Shown here piece after piece: positions 7,828 to 15,081 of a stretch of DNA of 34,322 nt. Location: the NCBI GenBank assembly GCA_902525995.1, contig CABZJG010000003.1, positions 1 to 34,322 of the forward strand, given 5' to 3'. A program made the position numbers and the translations under genes. The notes beneath the pieces are model-generated. The model ran no database searches and was not told the DNA's origin. It saw only the letters and a program-made list of their open reading frames with translations. This DNA comes from Paracoccaceae bacterium. GTDB taxonomy: Bacteria > Pseudomonadota > Alphaproteobacteria > Rhodobacterales > Rhodobacteraceae. Every line of letters starts with the position of its first letter. Position 1 is the stretch's first letter.

Positions 7828-10452
7828 ATGAGCGAAGACGGAGCTAAATCAGCACAGGAAATGGTCGCGGAAACAGACTCAGGTGGACGTGTCTTAACCG
7901 GTTCGATGGGCAAAACTTTGTTCTACTTGTGTATTTTATGGTCTTTGTTTCAACTGTATATCGCATCGAAAGTTCCAGGGGTTTTAGCCCAAGCCACTGG
8001 TGTAAGCGATTTTGCCAATATCGTTGCGCAAGCACGCTATGTGCACTTGGCTTTTGCAATGGCGCTGGCAACACTTGCCTTCCCGCTTTTCGGCCATAAA
8101 CGCCATATTCCGCTTTACGACTGGGCTTTGGTTGTCTTGGGGGTCTCAGCCTGTCTTTATCTGGTCATTTTCCGGTTTGAGATTGCCGACCGCCCGGGTC
8201 TTTGGACCACCACTGACATTGTGATGTCTGCCATTGGTATGATGGTTTTAATGATTTCAGTGTTTCGCACATTGGGGCTGCCATTGATGGTAATCGCAAG
8301 TGCTTTTTTAATGCTAGCCTTTTTTGGCGGGTATTCGGAGTGGGTGGGCAACGTCACAAATTATGGTGGCGCATCTTTCAAAAAGGCGATGGGCCATTAT
8401 TGGATGCAGACCGAAGGCGTATTTGGCGTGGCGTTGGGCGTTTCCACAACAATGATCTTTCTCTTTGTTCTTTTCGGTGCTTTGTTTGAAAAGGCTGGGG
8501 GCGGAAACTGGTTCATCAAAGTAGCTGTTGCCCTTTTGGGTGCGCTACGTGGCGGCCCGGCCAAAGCAGCTGTTTTATCTTCGATGATGACAGGAATGAT
8601 ATCGGGGTCCTCTATTGCCAACACTGTAATCACGGGAACATTTACGATCCCGCTGATGAATCGGATCGGGTTTTCACGAGAAAAGGCTGGCGCAGTTGAG
8701 GTTGCATCCTCAACCAATGGCCAGCTTACGCCTCCTTTCATGGGAGCGGCCGCCTTCTTGATGGTGGAATACGTCAATATCTCTTACATTGAGGTGATGA
8801 AGCACGCTTTTCTACCCGCCGTGATTTCCTATATTGCTTTACTGTATATCGTTCATCTTGAAAGCCTGAAGTTAGGACTAAAAGGTCTTGAAAAGCCGGG
8901 ACGCAACATCGGTGTTTTGATGATCCTCATCATGTTTCTTACCGGTTTTTTTGCAATGGCTGCGATTACAGTGGCAGCCATCATTTTCCGTGTTCTGCTT
9001 GAGCCCATAATGCCCGGGGCAACGGTTTATCCTTCTTTGGTCTTGCTAGGGCTGGCCTACTTAGCATTGGTGTTTGTCGCTGCGCGCTATCCTGATATTG
9101 AGATAGATGATCCAAATGCAGAGAGCCTTAAGGCACCAAGATTGACACCGACATTTCTGGCGGGTGCCTATTTCGCACTGCCAATTTTTGTTCTGGTCTG
9201 GAACTTAATGGTGCGCACTGAGCACATGGACCGATTGTCACCGGCTCTTTCGGTATTTTGGGCTACTTTTGCAATGATCATAGTCGCTTTGACCCACAAA
9301 CCGCTCAAAGATATGTTTCGCGGCGGCGCTATGGCTAGCAGCGGCTATGCACGCGGTTTTCATGATTTGGTAAATGGGCTTGAAGCGGGCGCACGAAATA
9401 TGATCAGCATCGGGGTGGCTACCGGTGCCGCTGGGATCATTGTGGGTACAATATCTTTAACCGGTGCCCATCAGATCATTGGACAGGTCATCGAAACCAT
9501 TTCGGGTGGCAATCTCATTATCTTGCTCGTCCTAGTTGCAATATTATCGCTGATTTTAGGAATGGGTCTACCAACCACTGTTAATTATATCGTGGTTTCA
9601 TCTCTTATGGCGCCTGTCATTGTGTCCGTCGGGGCGCAGTCCGGTCTTATTGTACCGCTTATTGCGGTTCATATGTTTGTCTTTTATTTTGGCATCTTGG
9701 CCGACGATACACCGCCCGTCGGCCTTGCAGCTTATGCCGCTGCAGCCATTTCGCGTGGGGATCCGATAAAAACCGGCCTGCAGGGGTTTAGCTATGATAT
9801 TCGAACCGCGCTTTTGCCGTTCATGTTTATATTCAACACGGATTTGCTGCTCATTGATGTTGGCCCTGCCAAAGCCGTTTTAGTGTTTTTTGTATCATTG
9901 GTGGCTATGTTGCTGTTTGCCGCCGCAACCCAAGGCTATTTCATCGCCAAAAGCAGGCGCTGGGAAACAGCGGTGATCTTGTTGATTGTCTTCACTCTTT
10001 TCAGGCCAGATTTTTGGCTAAACGTGGCCCAAGACGAGTATACTGCATCTTCAGGGCCAGCTGCGATAGACGCAGTTGGATCCGTTCCGCTTGGAACACC
10101 AGTAAGGTTGGTCATATCGGCCCCTGACTTTGACACCGGCGAAGTTGGCACAAAAACGATTGTTTTGATACCAGAGCAAGACGCAGGCGGTTTAGAGCGC
10201 CTTAGTGCCGTGGGTCTTGATGTGTTTGAAGAGGGTGATGTTTTAAGGGTGGATGAACCTTTCCCGGGAACACCATATTTTGAGACTCTGGCAAACGAAT
10301 ATGATTTTTATGCTGATGAGCCCGTACAGATTATATCTGCCGAGGTTCCAAATGATCGCATGCCCAAAGAGATATTCTTTTTGCCGGCCTTTTTACTTTT
10401 GGGACTAATCATTTTGATACAAAGGCGCCGCGCAACACAGCCAGCGTTTTAA
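7828..10452 (+). CDS. TRAP transporter fused permease, TAXI type (4TM/12TM)
   Basis: Inner-membrane permease in which the small (DctQ-like, about residues 25-175) and large (DctM-like, about residues 180-690) subunits are fused, the usual form in TAXI systems. The 874-residue protein shows many hydrophobic helices and conserved DctM segments such as GSSIANTVITGTF, GQLTPPFMGAAAF, LGMGLPTTVNYIV and LADDTPPVGLAAYAAA. The last 180 or so residues form a soluble segment ending in a final hydrophobic helix and RRRATQPAF, consistent with the DUF3394 extension seen in many fused TAXI permeases. It uses an ion gradient, not ATP. The start ATG follows GGGATGTAAAA. It works with the binding protein encoded just upstream. 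Confidence 0.93.
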   Translation: MSEDGAKSAQEMVAETDSGGRVLTGSMGKTLFYLCILWSLFQLYIASKVPGVLAQATGVSDFANIVAQARYVHLAFAMALATLAFPLFGHKRHIPLYDWALVVLGVSACLYLVIFRFEIADRPGLWTTTDIVMSAIGMMVLMISVFRTLGLPLMVIASAFLMLAFFGGYSEWVGNVTNYGGASFKKAMGHYWMQTEGVFGVALGVSTTMIFLFVLFGALFEKAGGGNWFIKVAVALLGALRGGPAKAAVLSSMMTGMISGSSIANTVITGTFTIPLMNRIGFSREKAGAVEVASSTNGQLTPPFMGAAAFLMVEYVNISYIEVMKHAFLPAVISYIALLYIVHLESLKLGLKGLEKPGRNIGVLMILIMFLTGFFAMAAITVAAIIFRVLLEPIMPGATVYPSLVLLGLAYLALVFVAARYPDIEIDDPNAESLKAPRLTPTFLAGAYFALPIFVLVWNLMVRTEHMDRLSPALSVFWATFAMIIVALTHKPLKDMFRGGAMASSGYARGFHDLVNGLEAGARNMISIGVATGAAGIIVGTISLTGAHQIIGQVIETISGGNLIILLVLVAILSLILGMGLPTTVNYIVVSSLMAPVIVSVGAQSGLIVPLIAVHMFVFYFGILADDTPPVGLAAYAAAAISRGDPIKTGLQGFSYDIRTALLPFMFIFNTDLLLIDVGPAKAVLVFFVSLVAMLLFAAATQGYFIAKSRRWETAVILLIVFTLFRPDFWLNVAQDEYTASSGPAAIDAVGSVPLGTPVRLVISAPDFDTGEVGTKTIVLIPEQDAGGLERLSAVGLDVFEEGDVLRVDEPFPGTPYFETLANEYDFYADEPVQIISAEVPNDRMPKEIFFLPAFLLLGLIILIQRRRATQPAF

Positions 10453-10584
10453 ACTTATTAGGTTAAGGCAATTTCGCAGTTTGTTTTGGTGATCAGAATG
10501 GATTCATATATCACTGATCGCAGAGGTATTGAATTCTGAAAAACAACTTGAAAGAAGGCTACATTTCCAGTGTGGCCGACAAAA

Positions 10585-10598
10585 CATAATGTATTATG
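10585..10598. repeat. 14-bp palindrome CATAATGTATTATG
   Basis: CATAAT (10585-10590) and ATTATG (10593-10598) are perfect inverted halves around GT, within the gene-free stretch 10453-10704. AT-rich palindromes of this size are often regulator sites, but no promoter or gene start is clearly attached. Apart from this and the terminator at 10633, I see nothing in 10453-10704. Confidence 0.3.
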
Positions 10599-10632
10599 AG
10601 TTTTGCCAAGTAATGTTCATTCAAAAATGATC

Positions 10633-10659
10633 AAGCCGCAGGCATTGGTCCTGCGGCTT
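10633..10659 (-). terminator. Terminator hairpin of the small lipoprotein gene
   Basis: AAGCCGCAGG and CCTGCGGCTT form a perfect 10-bp stem around a 7-nt loop. On the minus strand it is followed by GATCATTTTT, 46 bp beyond the stop of the lipoprotein gene. On the plus strand the tail is poor in T, though the hairpin could also stop leftover transcription from the TAXI permease. Confidence 0.65.
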
Positions 10660-10704
10660 TGTGAGAGCCTATATAATTTAAAAGCCCTAGAAGCGGATGT
10701 TGGT

Positions 10705-10827
10705 TTACTCACTGCTAGAGTCTGAACCACCATCAAACCAACCCAGTGGGTTTAGATTATAATCTTCTACGACACTACATGCAGAAAGCCCCAATACAAC
10801 GATTGATAATGCAAGATATTTTTTCAT
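10705..10827 (-). CDS. Small 40-residue lipoprotein
   Basis: A short gene encoding a 40-residue lipoprotein precursor. It begins MKKYLALSIVVLGLSAC with a lipobox LSAC, so lipidation would fall on Cys17. The mature peptide is only 24 residues and acidic, ending in DSSSE. The ATG is preceded by GGAGAA at an ideal distance, and a strong terminator follows at 10633-10659, so this has all the parts of a real gene. The mature part contains NPLGWFDGG. I do not recognise the family; small membrane lipoproteins of entericidin or prokaryotic lipoprotein-attachment type are comparable in size only. It is divergent from the secreted-protein gene at 11101. Confidence 0.72.
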   Translation of the reverse strand: MKKYLALSIVVLGLSACSVVEDYNLNPLGWFDGGSDSSSE

Positions 10828-10976
10828 TTTTTCGTTCTCCAAGTTTACTGCGTATATCAATGCCAAAATTATCAAAAAGATCAACCAATAAGACAGAAAG
10901 AAAGTAATTATTTTGGAATTTTTGCCTCAAAAATAGAACCATTTCTTCGATGGAAACGGATTTTTTATTTGGCTTA

Positions 10977-11058
10977 GATATCTTTTTGAATGTAACGATC
11001 TAAAGATATCAGATGGTTTGAGATTATTTGCCAAACAAACTATACTCAATCTTGTTTG
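10977..11058. repeat. Two inverted repeats in the AT-rich gap before 11101
   Basis: GATATCTTT (10977-10985) pairs perfectly with AAAGATATC (11002-11010) across 16 nt. CAAACAA (11032-11038) pairs perfectly with TTGTTTG (11052-11058) across 13 nt. They lie in the 273-bp divergent intergenic region between the lipoprotein gene and the secreted-protein gene. This stretch is clearly more AT-rich than the flanking gene blocks. They may be regulator sites or leader RNA structures. I see no other features between 10828 and 11100. Confidence 0.4.
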
Positions 11059-11100
11059 TTAAAAGCCTTGTAGAAACTTTGAAAAGAAGTGGGGTTTTAA

Positions 11101-11568
11101 GTGGTAAGAGTATCTTTGGCAGCTTTTTCGATGATGGTCGGTTTCTGGTCGCAAAGCGCGCTTTCCGATGAAATGTTACCCTGCGGAATTATGTTGAAAT
11201 TTGGTCAGGACGCCACAGGCTCCGTGGCCAATTACACCTTATCGGCTCAAGTCAAAAACCCCACGGGCCGATCAGTTTCCGGCGTATCCGTTCTATTTTA
11301 TAATTCAAACGATAATTTGCTTGGAAACACAGAGCTAAATTGCAAAGAGCGCGGACACACGCTTGAGCCGGGCAGCACCGGACAATGCTCAATGTTACTG
11401 CAAACAATCGATGGAAAAATGATGGAAAATTTTGGAACTGAAATGTGGACAGCTATTGTGAATGTGCAACTGCAAAAACTGAACAGCATTTCCAAGTGCC
11501 AATTGCTAGGGTTTCGCTACACCAATCAGGATCGGCTTGAAAACATCACAAGCGGCAGCGATAAATAG
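11101..11568 (+). CDS. Small secreted protein, possible beta-sandwich domain
   Basis: A 155-residue protein of unknown function. The N-terminus is a hydrophobic signal peptide with likely cleavage near SALS-DEM. The mature part has four cysteines, at positions suited to two disulfides, and a pattern of alternating strands (YTLSAQVKNPTG, VSGVSVLFYNSND, NLLGNTEL). That resembles the small Ig-like or FxLYD-type domains of exported proteins. The start is GTG directly after an in-frame TAA, with GGGG upstream. An ATG at 11131 is an alternative that would shorten the signal peptide. It converges with the recombinase-like gene at 11605. I do not recognise a named family; a periplasmic binding or envelope role is only a guess. 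Confidence 0.6.
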   Translation: MVRVSLAAFSMMVGFWSQSALSDEMLPCGIMLKFGQDATGSVANYTLSAQVKNPTGRSVSGVSVLFYNSNDNLLGNTELNCKERGHTLEPGSTGQCSMLLQTIDGKMMENFGTEMWTAIVNVQLQKLNSISKCQLLGFRYTNQDRLENITSGSDK

Positions 11569-11604
11569 TGAACGTAGAATGGGCGCGTTCAACGGGCGGT
11601 CGGT

Positions 11605-12030
11605 TTAGGTTAGTTTGTCACGCTCTAGTCTAATTTCCTCTAATTTTTTTTCACGCAAAAACTCATAATTAATGCCAGCCATTGCTTTTAGGGATGCCAA
11701 CATCGACTGGCCGTTTTTGGTTGTAGAATCCAGCTGCTGTCCGGCAATGTCCAAAATCACCAAATACGATGACTTTTTTTCAATGTGTTGAAATGCCTTT
11801 TCGAAGTCTTCCGGTTGATAGCCCAAACTCGAGAGTTTGTTGACAACAAACTTATCATCTTTCCTCAAGCAGTTTAACGCCATATGCAACTGATAGCGTT
11901 CCTCACTGCTTGCGGTTTGTTCTTGATAGATGTTTTCTTCAAGGCATCCGTAGTTTTTTAACGCCTCAATCTCCAGATCACTGTCTTCTTTTGGCTGGAC
12001 CAATGCAGTCCTAGAATACCCAACCAACAT
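11605..12030 (-). CDS. Catalytically dead serine-recombinase-like protein
   Basis: A 141-residue protein that aligns along its length with the catalytic domain of resolvase/invertase serine recombinases. It has the opening strand LVGYSRTA (family: GYARVS), the helix IEALKNYGC, LRKDDKFVVNKLSSLG (family: LRxGDxLVVxKLDRLGR), DSTTKNGQ and the long E-helix-like tail NYEFLREKKLEEI. The nucleophilic Ser is Ala9, and Asp67, Arg68 and Arg71 of the KLDRLGR motif are Ser67, Ser68 and Tyr71. Arg45 remains. The DNA-binding C-terminal domain is missing. The frame is intact and AAAGGGG precedes the ATG, so it looks maintained rather than freshly broken. It may be a domesticated dimerisation or regulatory domain, or a slowly decaying remnant. 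Confidence 0.7.
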   Translation of the reverse strand: MLVGYSRTALVQPKEDSDLEIEALKNYGCLEENIYQEQTASSEERYQLHMALNCLRKDDKFVVNKLSSLGYQPEDFEKAFQHIEKKSSYLVILDIAGQQLDSTTKNGQSMLASLKAMAGINYEFLREKKLEEIRLERDKLT

Positions 12031-12154
12031 GTCATGCCCCTTTAAAAACCACTTTCAGAAAATTTAGTATTTATGTGAGTATGTAAGCAAATAGCCCCGC
12101 TGTAATCAATTTTATTGTCTCATAAGAACTTCAGTCCGACATTTACGGCCGATT

Positions 12155-12227
12155 GAATTCAACTTTTTTGGTGAATTCAGGGACATTCGATGACAGTTCA
12201 TATGAAAAGCCGGGCGCTTTGCCCGGC
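12155..12227. repeat. Inverted repeat and GC-rich hairpin upstream of 12248
   Basis: GAATTCA (12155-12161) and TGAATTC (12172-12178) are perfect inverted halves. A second, GC-rich hairpin follows: GCCGGGC (12209-12215), loop GCTTT, GCCCGGC (12221-12227). The GC hairpin is followed by TTTTCAT only on the minus strand, where it would work as a weak terminator. Yet no minus-strand gene ends there, so an unseen small transcript or a structural role is possible. Confidence 0.4.
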
Positions 12228-12247
12228 CAGTATCTTGGGGAGGAAAT

Positions 12248-12298
12248 ATGAAAATGATCTTCTGCCTATTGATACGGCGCTTTGCTCTAATTGTTTAA
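12248..12298 (+). CDS. Possible 16-residue leader peptide
   Basis: A short ORF, MKMIFCLLIRRFALIV followed by TAA, starts after an excellent ribosome binding site (GGGGAGGAA, a few bases before the ATG). It ends about 40 bp before a hairpin with a long T-tract (12339-12369), and the hydrolase-TRAP operon starts at 12448. This order of short peptide, terminator and structural genes is that of a transcription attenuator. Seven of 16 residues are Leu, Ile or Val, and two arginines are adjacent, but there is no long run of one codon. It could equally be a chance ORF or a small membrane peptide. Confidence 0.35.
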   Translation: MKMIFCLLIRRFALIV

Positions 12299-12338
12299 TG
12301 CTAAAGCCCTAAGGCCAATACTACGATAAAGAGTTTGC

Positions 12339-12369
12339 GCAGCTTATTTTGCTGCTTTTGGCTTTTTTT
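12339..12369 (+). terminator. Terminator-like hairpin upstream of the FAH-TRAP operon
   Basis: GCAGC (12339-12343) pairs with GCTGC (12351-12355) around TTATTTT and is followed by TTTTGGCTTTTTTT. An overlapping alternative stem, GGCTTT with AAAGCC, uses the T-tract side (about 12360-12378). Mutually exclusive stems are what an attenuator would show, but the 5-bp stem is short. Confidence 0.45.
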
Positions 12370-12447
12370 ACCAAAGCCAAGTGTGTTTTGCTTTACTTTT
12401 CAACTGTTCAGTTAGTAAGCCTTTTGCAAACCATAGGAGTGCTTAAC

Positions 12448-13146
12448 GTGAGCCAATTATTGTTTGAACTGCCCGCTTTACCCGTTGTTCCAATGTCAGA
12501 CGGCTCCGGGCATTATCCGGTTGGAAGAATTTTTTGTGTAGGGCGCAACTATGTTGACCATGCAAAAGAAATGGGGGTCGAAGTAGATCGCGAAGCCCCT
12601 TTCTATTTCACCAAGACCCCTTGGACCGCGCAGCCCAGCGGCAGTGTATTGGCCTATCCCCCGGGAACGGAAAATTTCCATTATGAGATGGAATTGGCAC
12701 TGGCAATCGGCACGCCTGTATTTCGCGCCAACAAAGACCAAGCGCTTAGGGCCATTCACTCCTATGGCTGCGCTCTGGATATGACACGGCGCGATTTACA
12801 ACTTGCCGAGCGCGCCAAGCAGCGGCCGTGGGATTTGGGAAAAGATGTCGAGGGCTCGGCGGTCTTTGCCCCCCTTACACCTGCTCACAGCATGGGGGAT
12901 ATTGGGGCCCGGCGGATTCATCTGGCGCTCAACGGCAACGTGAAACAAGATGCACGCCTTAGCGATATGGTTTGGGCAGTCGATGAAATAGTGTCTCACC
13001 TCTCCCACTTTTATCATCTCCGCCCCGGGGATTTAATTCTAACGGGAACGCCTGCAGGTGTCGGACCGGTTGTGCCTGGTGATAAAATCACTGGTGGGAT
13101 TGAAGGATTAGACCCAATTTCCTTAATAATTTCCGAGGCCGAGTAA
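12448..13146 (+). CDS. Fumarylacetoacetase-family hydrolase (fumarylpyruvate hydrolase-like)
   Basis: Metal-dependent hydrolase of the FAH family, whose members cleave C-C bonds of acylpyruvates such as fumarylpyruvate. With the GTG start chosen here (232 residues), the metal ligands appear as Glu80 and Glu82 in HYEMELALAIG and Asp111 in GCALDMTRRDLQ. The family motifs FCVGRNYVDHAKEMG, FTKTPWT and LTGTPAGVGPVVPGD are present. An ORF opens at 12349, but its first 33 residues are hydrophobic translation of non-coding leader. GTG at 12448 has AGGAG at a good distance and the N-terminus fits the NagK-like subgroup. The TRAP dctQ gene follows after 10 bp, so uptake and cleavage of an acidic substrate are probably coupled. 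Confidence 0.85.
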   Translation: MSQLLFELPALPVVPMSDGSGHYPVGRIFCVGRNYVDHAKEMGVEVDREAPFYFTKTPWTAQPSGSVLAYPPGTENFHYEMELALAIGTPVFRANKDQALRAIHSYGCALDMTRRDLQLAERAKQRPWDLGKDVEGSAVFAPLTPAHSMGDIGARRIHLALNGNVKQDARLSDMVWAVDEIVSHLSHFYHLRPGDLILTGTPAGVGPVVPGDKITGGIEGLDPISLIISEAE

Positions 13147-13156
13147 CCTGCATAAC

Positions 13157-13741
13157 ATGTATGCTTTAATCAAAAAACTGGCTCAAGTAATGGCCGTTTT
13201 TGGGGGGCTTGTCCTCACCTTTTTGGTTTTGTTGGTTTGCACCTCTGTGCTTGGAAGATCGGTTGGCACTTTGCTTCACGGCACCTTTATGCAATCAAAT
13301 TTTGCCGATTTTTCCAATTGGGCGCTCGCGGTTGGGATCGGCGCGATTAATGGTGATTTTGAATTGGTAGAAGCTGGTATTGCTTTTGCAATATTTGCGT
13401 TTTTACCTCTGTGCCAATTGAGCGGCAGCCATGCTACGGTTGATGTTTTTACATCTAAATTTTCACGGCGCACCAATCAGGCGTTGCAAATGATTTCCGA
13501 GTGCCTTTTTGCGCTTGTTTTGGGATTGATTGCGTGGCGCCTATTCGCCGGTATGGAGGCAAAGCAGCGCTATGGTGAGACAACCTTTTTGTTGCAGTTT
13601 CCAATTTGGTGGGCCTATGCGGCCAGCTTTTCTGGCGCGGTGATCGCCGCCTTTATTTCCTTTTACATGGCAATAATTAGGATCCTAGAGGCCTTTAGTG
13701 GGCAACAAATGCTCCCTGAAAACGAAAGCGATGAACGATGA
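13157..13741 (+). CDS. dctQ: TRAP transporter small permease subunit (DctQ-type)
   Basis: Four-helix small membrane subunit of a DctP-type TRAP transporter. The 194-residue protein has hydrophobic segments at about residues 15-35, 72-92, 112-132 and 152-174. The order and length agree with DctQ proteins, and the position directly before dctM supports the call. Sequence conservation in this family is low, so the neighbour is the main evidence. Its stop overlaps the dctM start in an ATGA, implying translational coupling. The expected periplasmic DctP gene is not found next to it or elsewhere in the window, so its binding protein must be encoded elsewhere or is lost. Confidence 0.85.
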   Translation: MYALIKKLAQVMAVFGGLVLTFLVLLVCTSVLGRSVGTLLHGTFMQSNFADFSNWALAVGIGAINGDFELVEAGIAFAIFAFLPLCQLSGSHATVDVFTSKFSRRTNQALQMISECLFALVLGLIAWRLFAGMEAKQRYGETTFLLQFPIWWAYAASFSGAVIAAFISFYMAIIRILEAFSGQQMLPENESDER

Positions 13742-15081
13742 GCACCCTAGAAATTGGACTGGCCTCGTTTCCGGCGCTTTTGGCCTTAATTTTTTTACGC
13801 GTACCGATCGGTCTTGCAATGTTTTTGGTAGGTTTTGCAGGGTTATACCTTGTGACTGGCAGCTCCAATATGGCGTTGGCTAAAATGAAAAATGAAACCT
13901 ACAGCACGTTTTCAAACTATTCGCTTTCGATTATTCCGATGTTTTTACTGATGGGGCAGTTCGCCACTCTTGGCGGGATGTCCCAGGCGCTGTTCAAAGC
14001 CGCGGAAAGCTGGCTGGGTCATCGCAAGGGCGGTGTGGCTATGGCAGCGATAGGGGCCTGTGCCGGTTTTGGCGCGATAGCAGGATCATCCTTGGCAACT
14101 GCGGCCACCATGGGCCGTGTCGCGCTTCCCGAGCTGAAATCCTATGGCTACGCGGGCGGGTTTTCAACGGCAACGCTTGCTGCAGGGGGAACATTGGGGA
14201 TTTTAATTCCGCCTTCCGTGGTTTTGGTGATCTATGCCATCTTGGCCGAACAAAATATCTCAAAACTGTTTTTGGCTGCTTTTGTGCCCGGTATTATGGC
14301 TGCGCTTGGGTATATGATTGCGGTGTCGATCTATGTGCGCCTTTATCCTGATCGCGCAGGAACCCGGGCGCCGGTGCCCTACAAGGGTCGGTTCCAGGCT
14401 TTAGCCAAAGTCTGGCCGGTTGTGGTGATATTTTTATTGGTAATTTTTGGAATTGCTGGTGATTGGAATTGGTCACAAAACGGCATCCAAGCGCTGTTCA
14501 CCCCCACCGAAGGGGCGGCCGTAGGAGCGTTTGGCGTTGGCTTAATTGCGTGGCGCAGCGGAGGGCTGACATGGTCCAGCTTGGTCGATAGTTTTCTGGT
14601 CACGGGACGGTCCTCAGCCATGATCTTTTTTATCATTCTCGGAGCCGGGTTTTACAATGGCTTTTTAAGCCTGACACAGGTGCCACAGGAAATCGCGGGC
14701 TGGGTTGTAAATCAGGGGCTCAGCCCCATGGGTGTTTTGCTTTTAATCTTGCTCTTCTATTTACTGTTAGGCTGTTTGATGGACAGTCTTTCAATGATCC
14801 TGCTCACTGTTCCGATCTTTTTTCCAGTGGTGATGTCATTAGATTTCGCCCTGCCGCCGGAACATCTAGCAATCTGGTTTGGCATCTTGGTTCTAATTGT
14901 GGTTGAGGTGGGCTTGATTACGCCACCGGTGGGGCTGAACCTTTTTGTGATCAATGCAATGGACAAAGAAACCCCAGCCGTAGAAACCTATAAAGCAGTT
15001 GGTTTTTTTGTGGCCACCGATTTGGTCCGCGTGGCCATTTTGATCACTTTTCCAGCAATCACTTTGTTCTTATTGCCCTAG
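13738..15081 (+). CDS. dctM: TRAP transporter large permease subunit (DctM-type)
   Basis: Large 12-helix membrane subunit that forms the ion-coupled transport pathway of a TRAP transporter. The 447-residue protein shows family segments: the N-terminal IFLRVPIGLAMF, GSSLATAATMGRVALPELKSYGY, AAGGTLGILIPPSVVLVIYAILAEQ, PTEGAAVGAFG, LLGCLMDSLSMILLTVPIFFPV and GLITPPVGLNLFV. All parts appear intact. It begins inside the dctQ stop codon and ends just before a strong bidirectional terminator at 15181. The operon hydrolase-dctQ-dctM points to uptake of an organic acid that the hydrolase or its pathway degrades. Confidence 0.93.
   Translation: MSTLEIGLASFPALLALIFLRVPIGLAMFLVGFAGLYLVTGSSNMALAKMKNETYSTFSNYSLSIIPMFLLMGQFATLGGMSQALFKAAESWLGHRKGGVAMAAIGACAGFGAIAGSSLATAATMGRVALPELKSYGYAGGFSTATLAAGGTLGILIPPSVVLVIYAILAEQNISKLFLAAFVPGIMAALGYMIAVSIYVRLYPDRAGTRAPVPYKGRFQALAKVWPVVVIFLLVIFGIAGDWNWSQNGIQALFTPTEGAAVGAFGVGLIAWRSGGLTWSSLVDSFLVTGRSSAMIFFIILGAGFYNGFLSLTQVPQEIAGWVVNQGLSPMGVLLLILLFYLLLGCLMDSLSMILLTVPIFFPVVMSLDFALPPEHLAIWFGILVLIVVEVGLITPPVGLNLFVINAMDKETPAVETYKAVGFFVATDLVRVAILITFPAITLFLLP

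Noticed and set aside
10550..10632. Possible 13-codon plus-strand ORF near 10591
   Set aside because: No ribosome binding site and no conserved feature visible.
11605..12030. Active resolvase or a complete mobile element
   Set aside because: The catalytic Ser and the DR/R residues are missing, there is no DNA-binding domain, and no flanking inverted repeats or target duplications are visible.
12349..12447. N-terminal extension of the FAH-family hydrolase
   Set aside because: The hydrophobic 33 residues come from the T-tract and leader; the GTG at 12448 has a proper ribosome binding site and the family N-terminus starts there. It is not a signal peptide of a cytoplasmic hydrolase.
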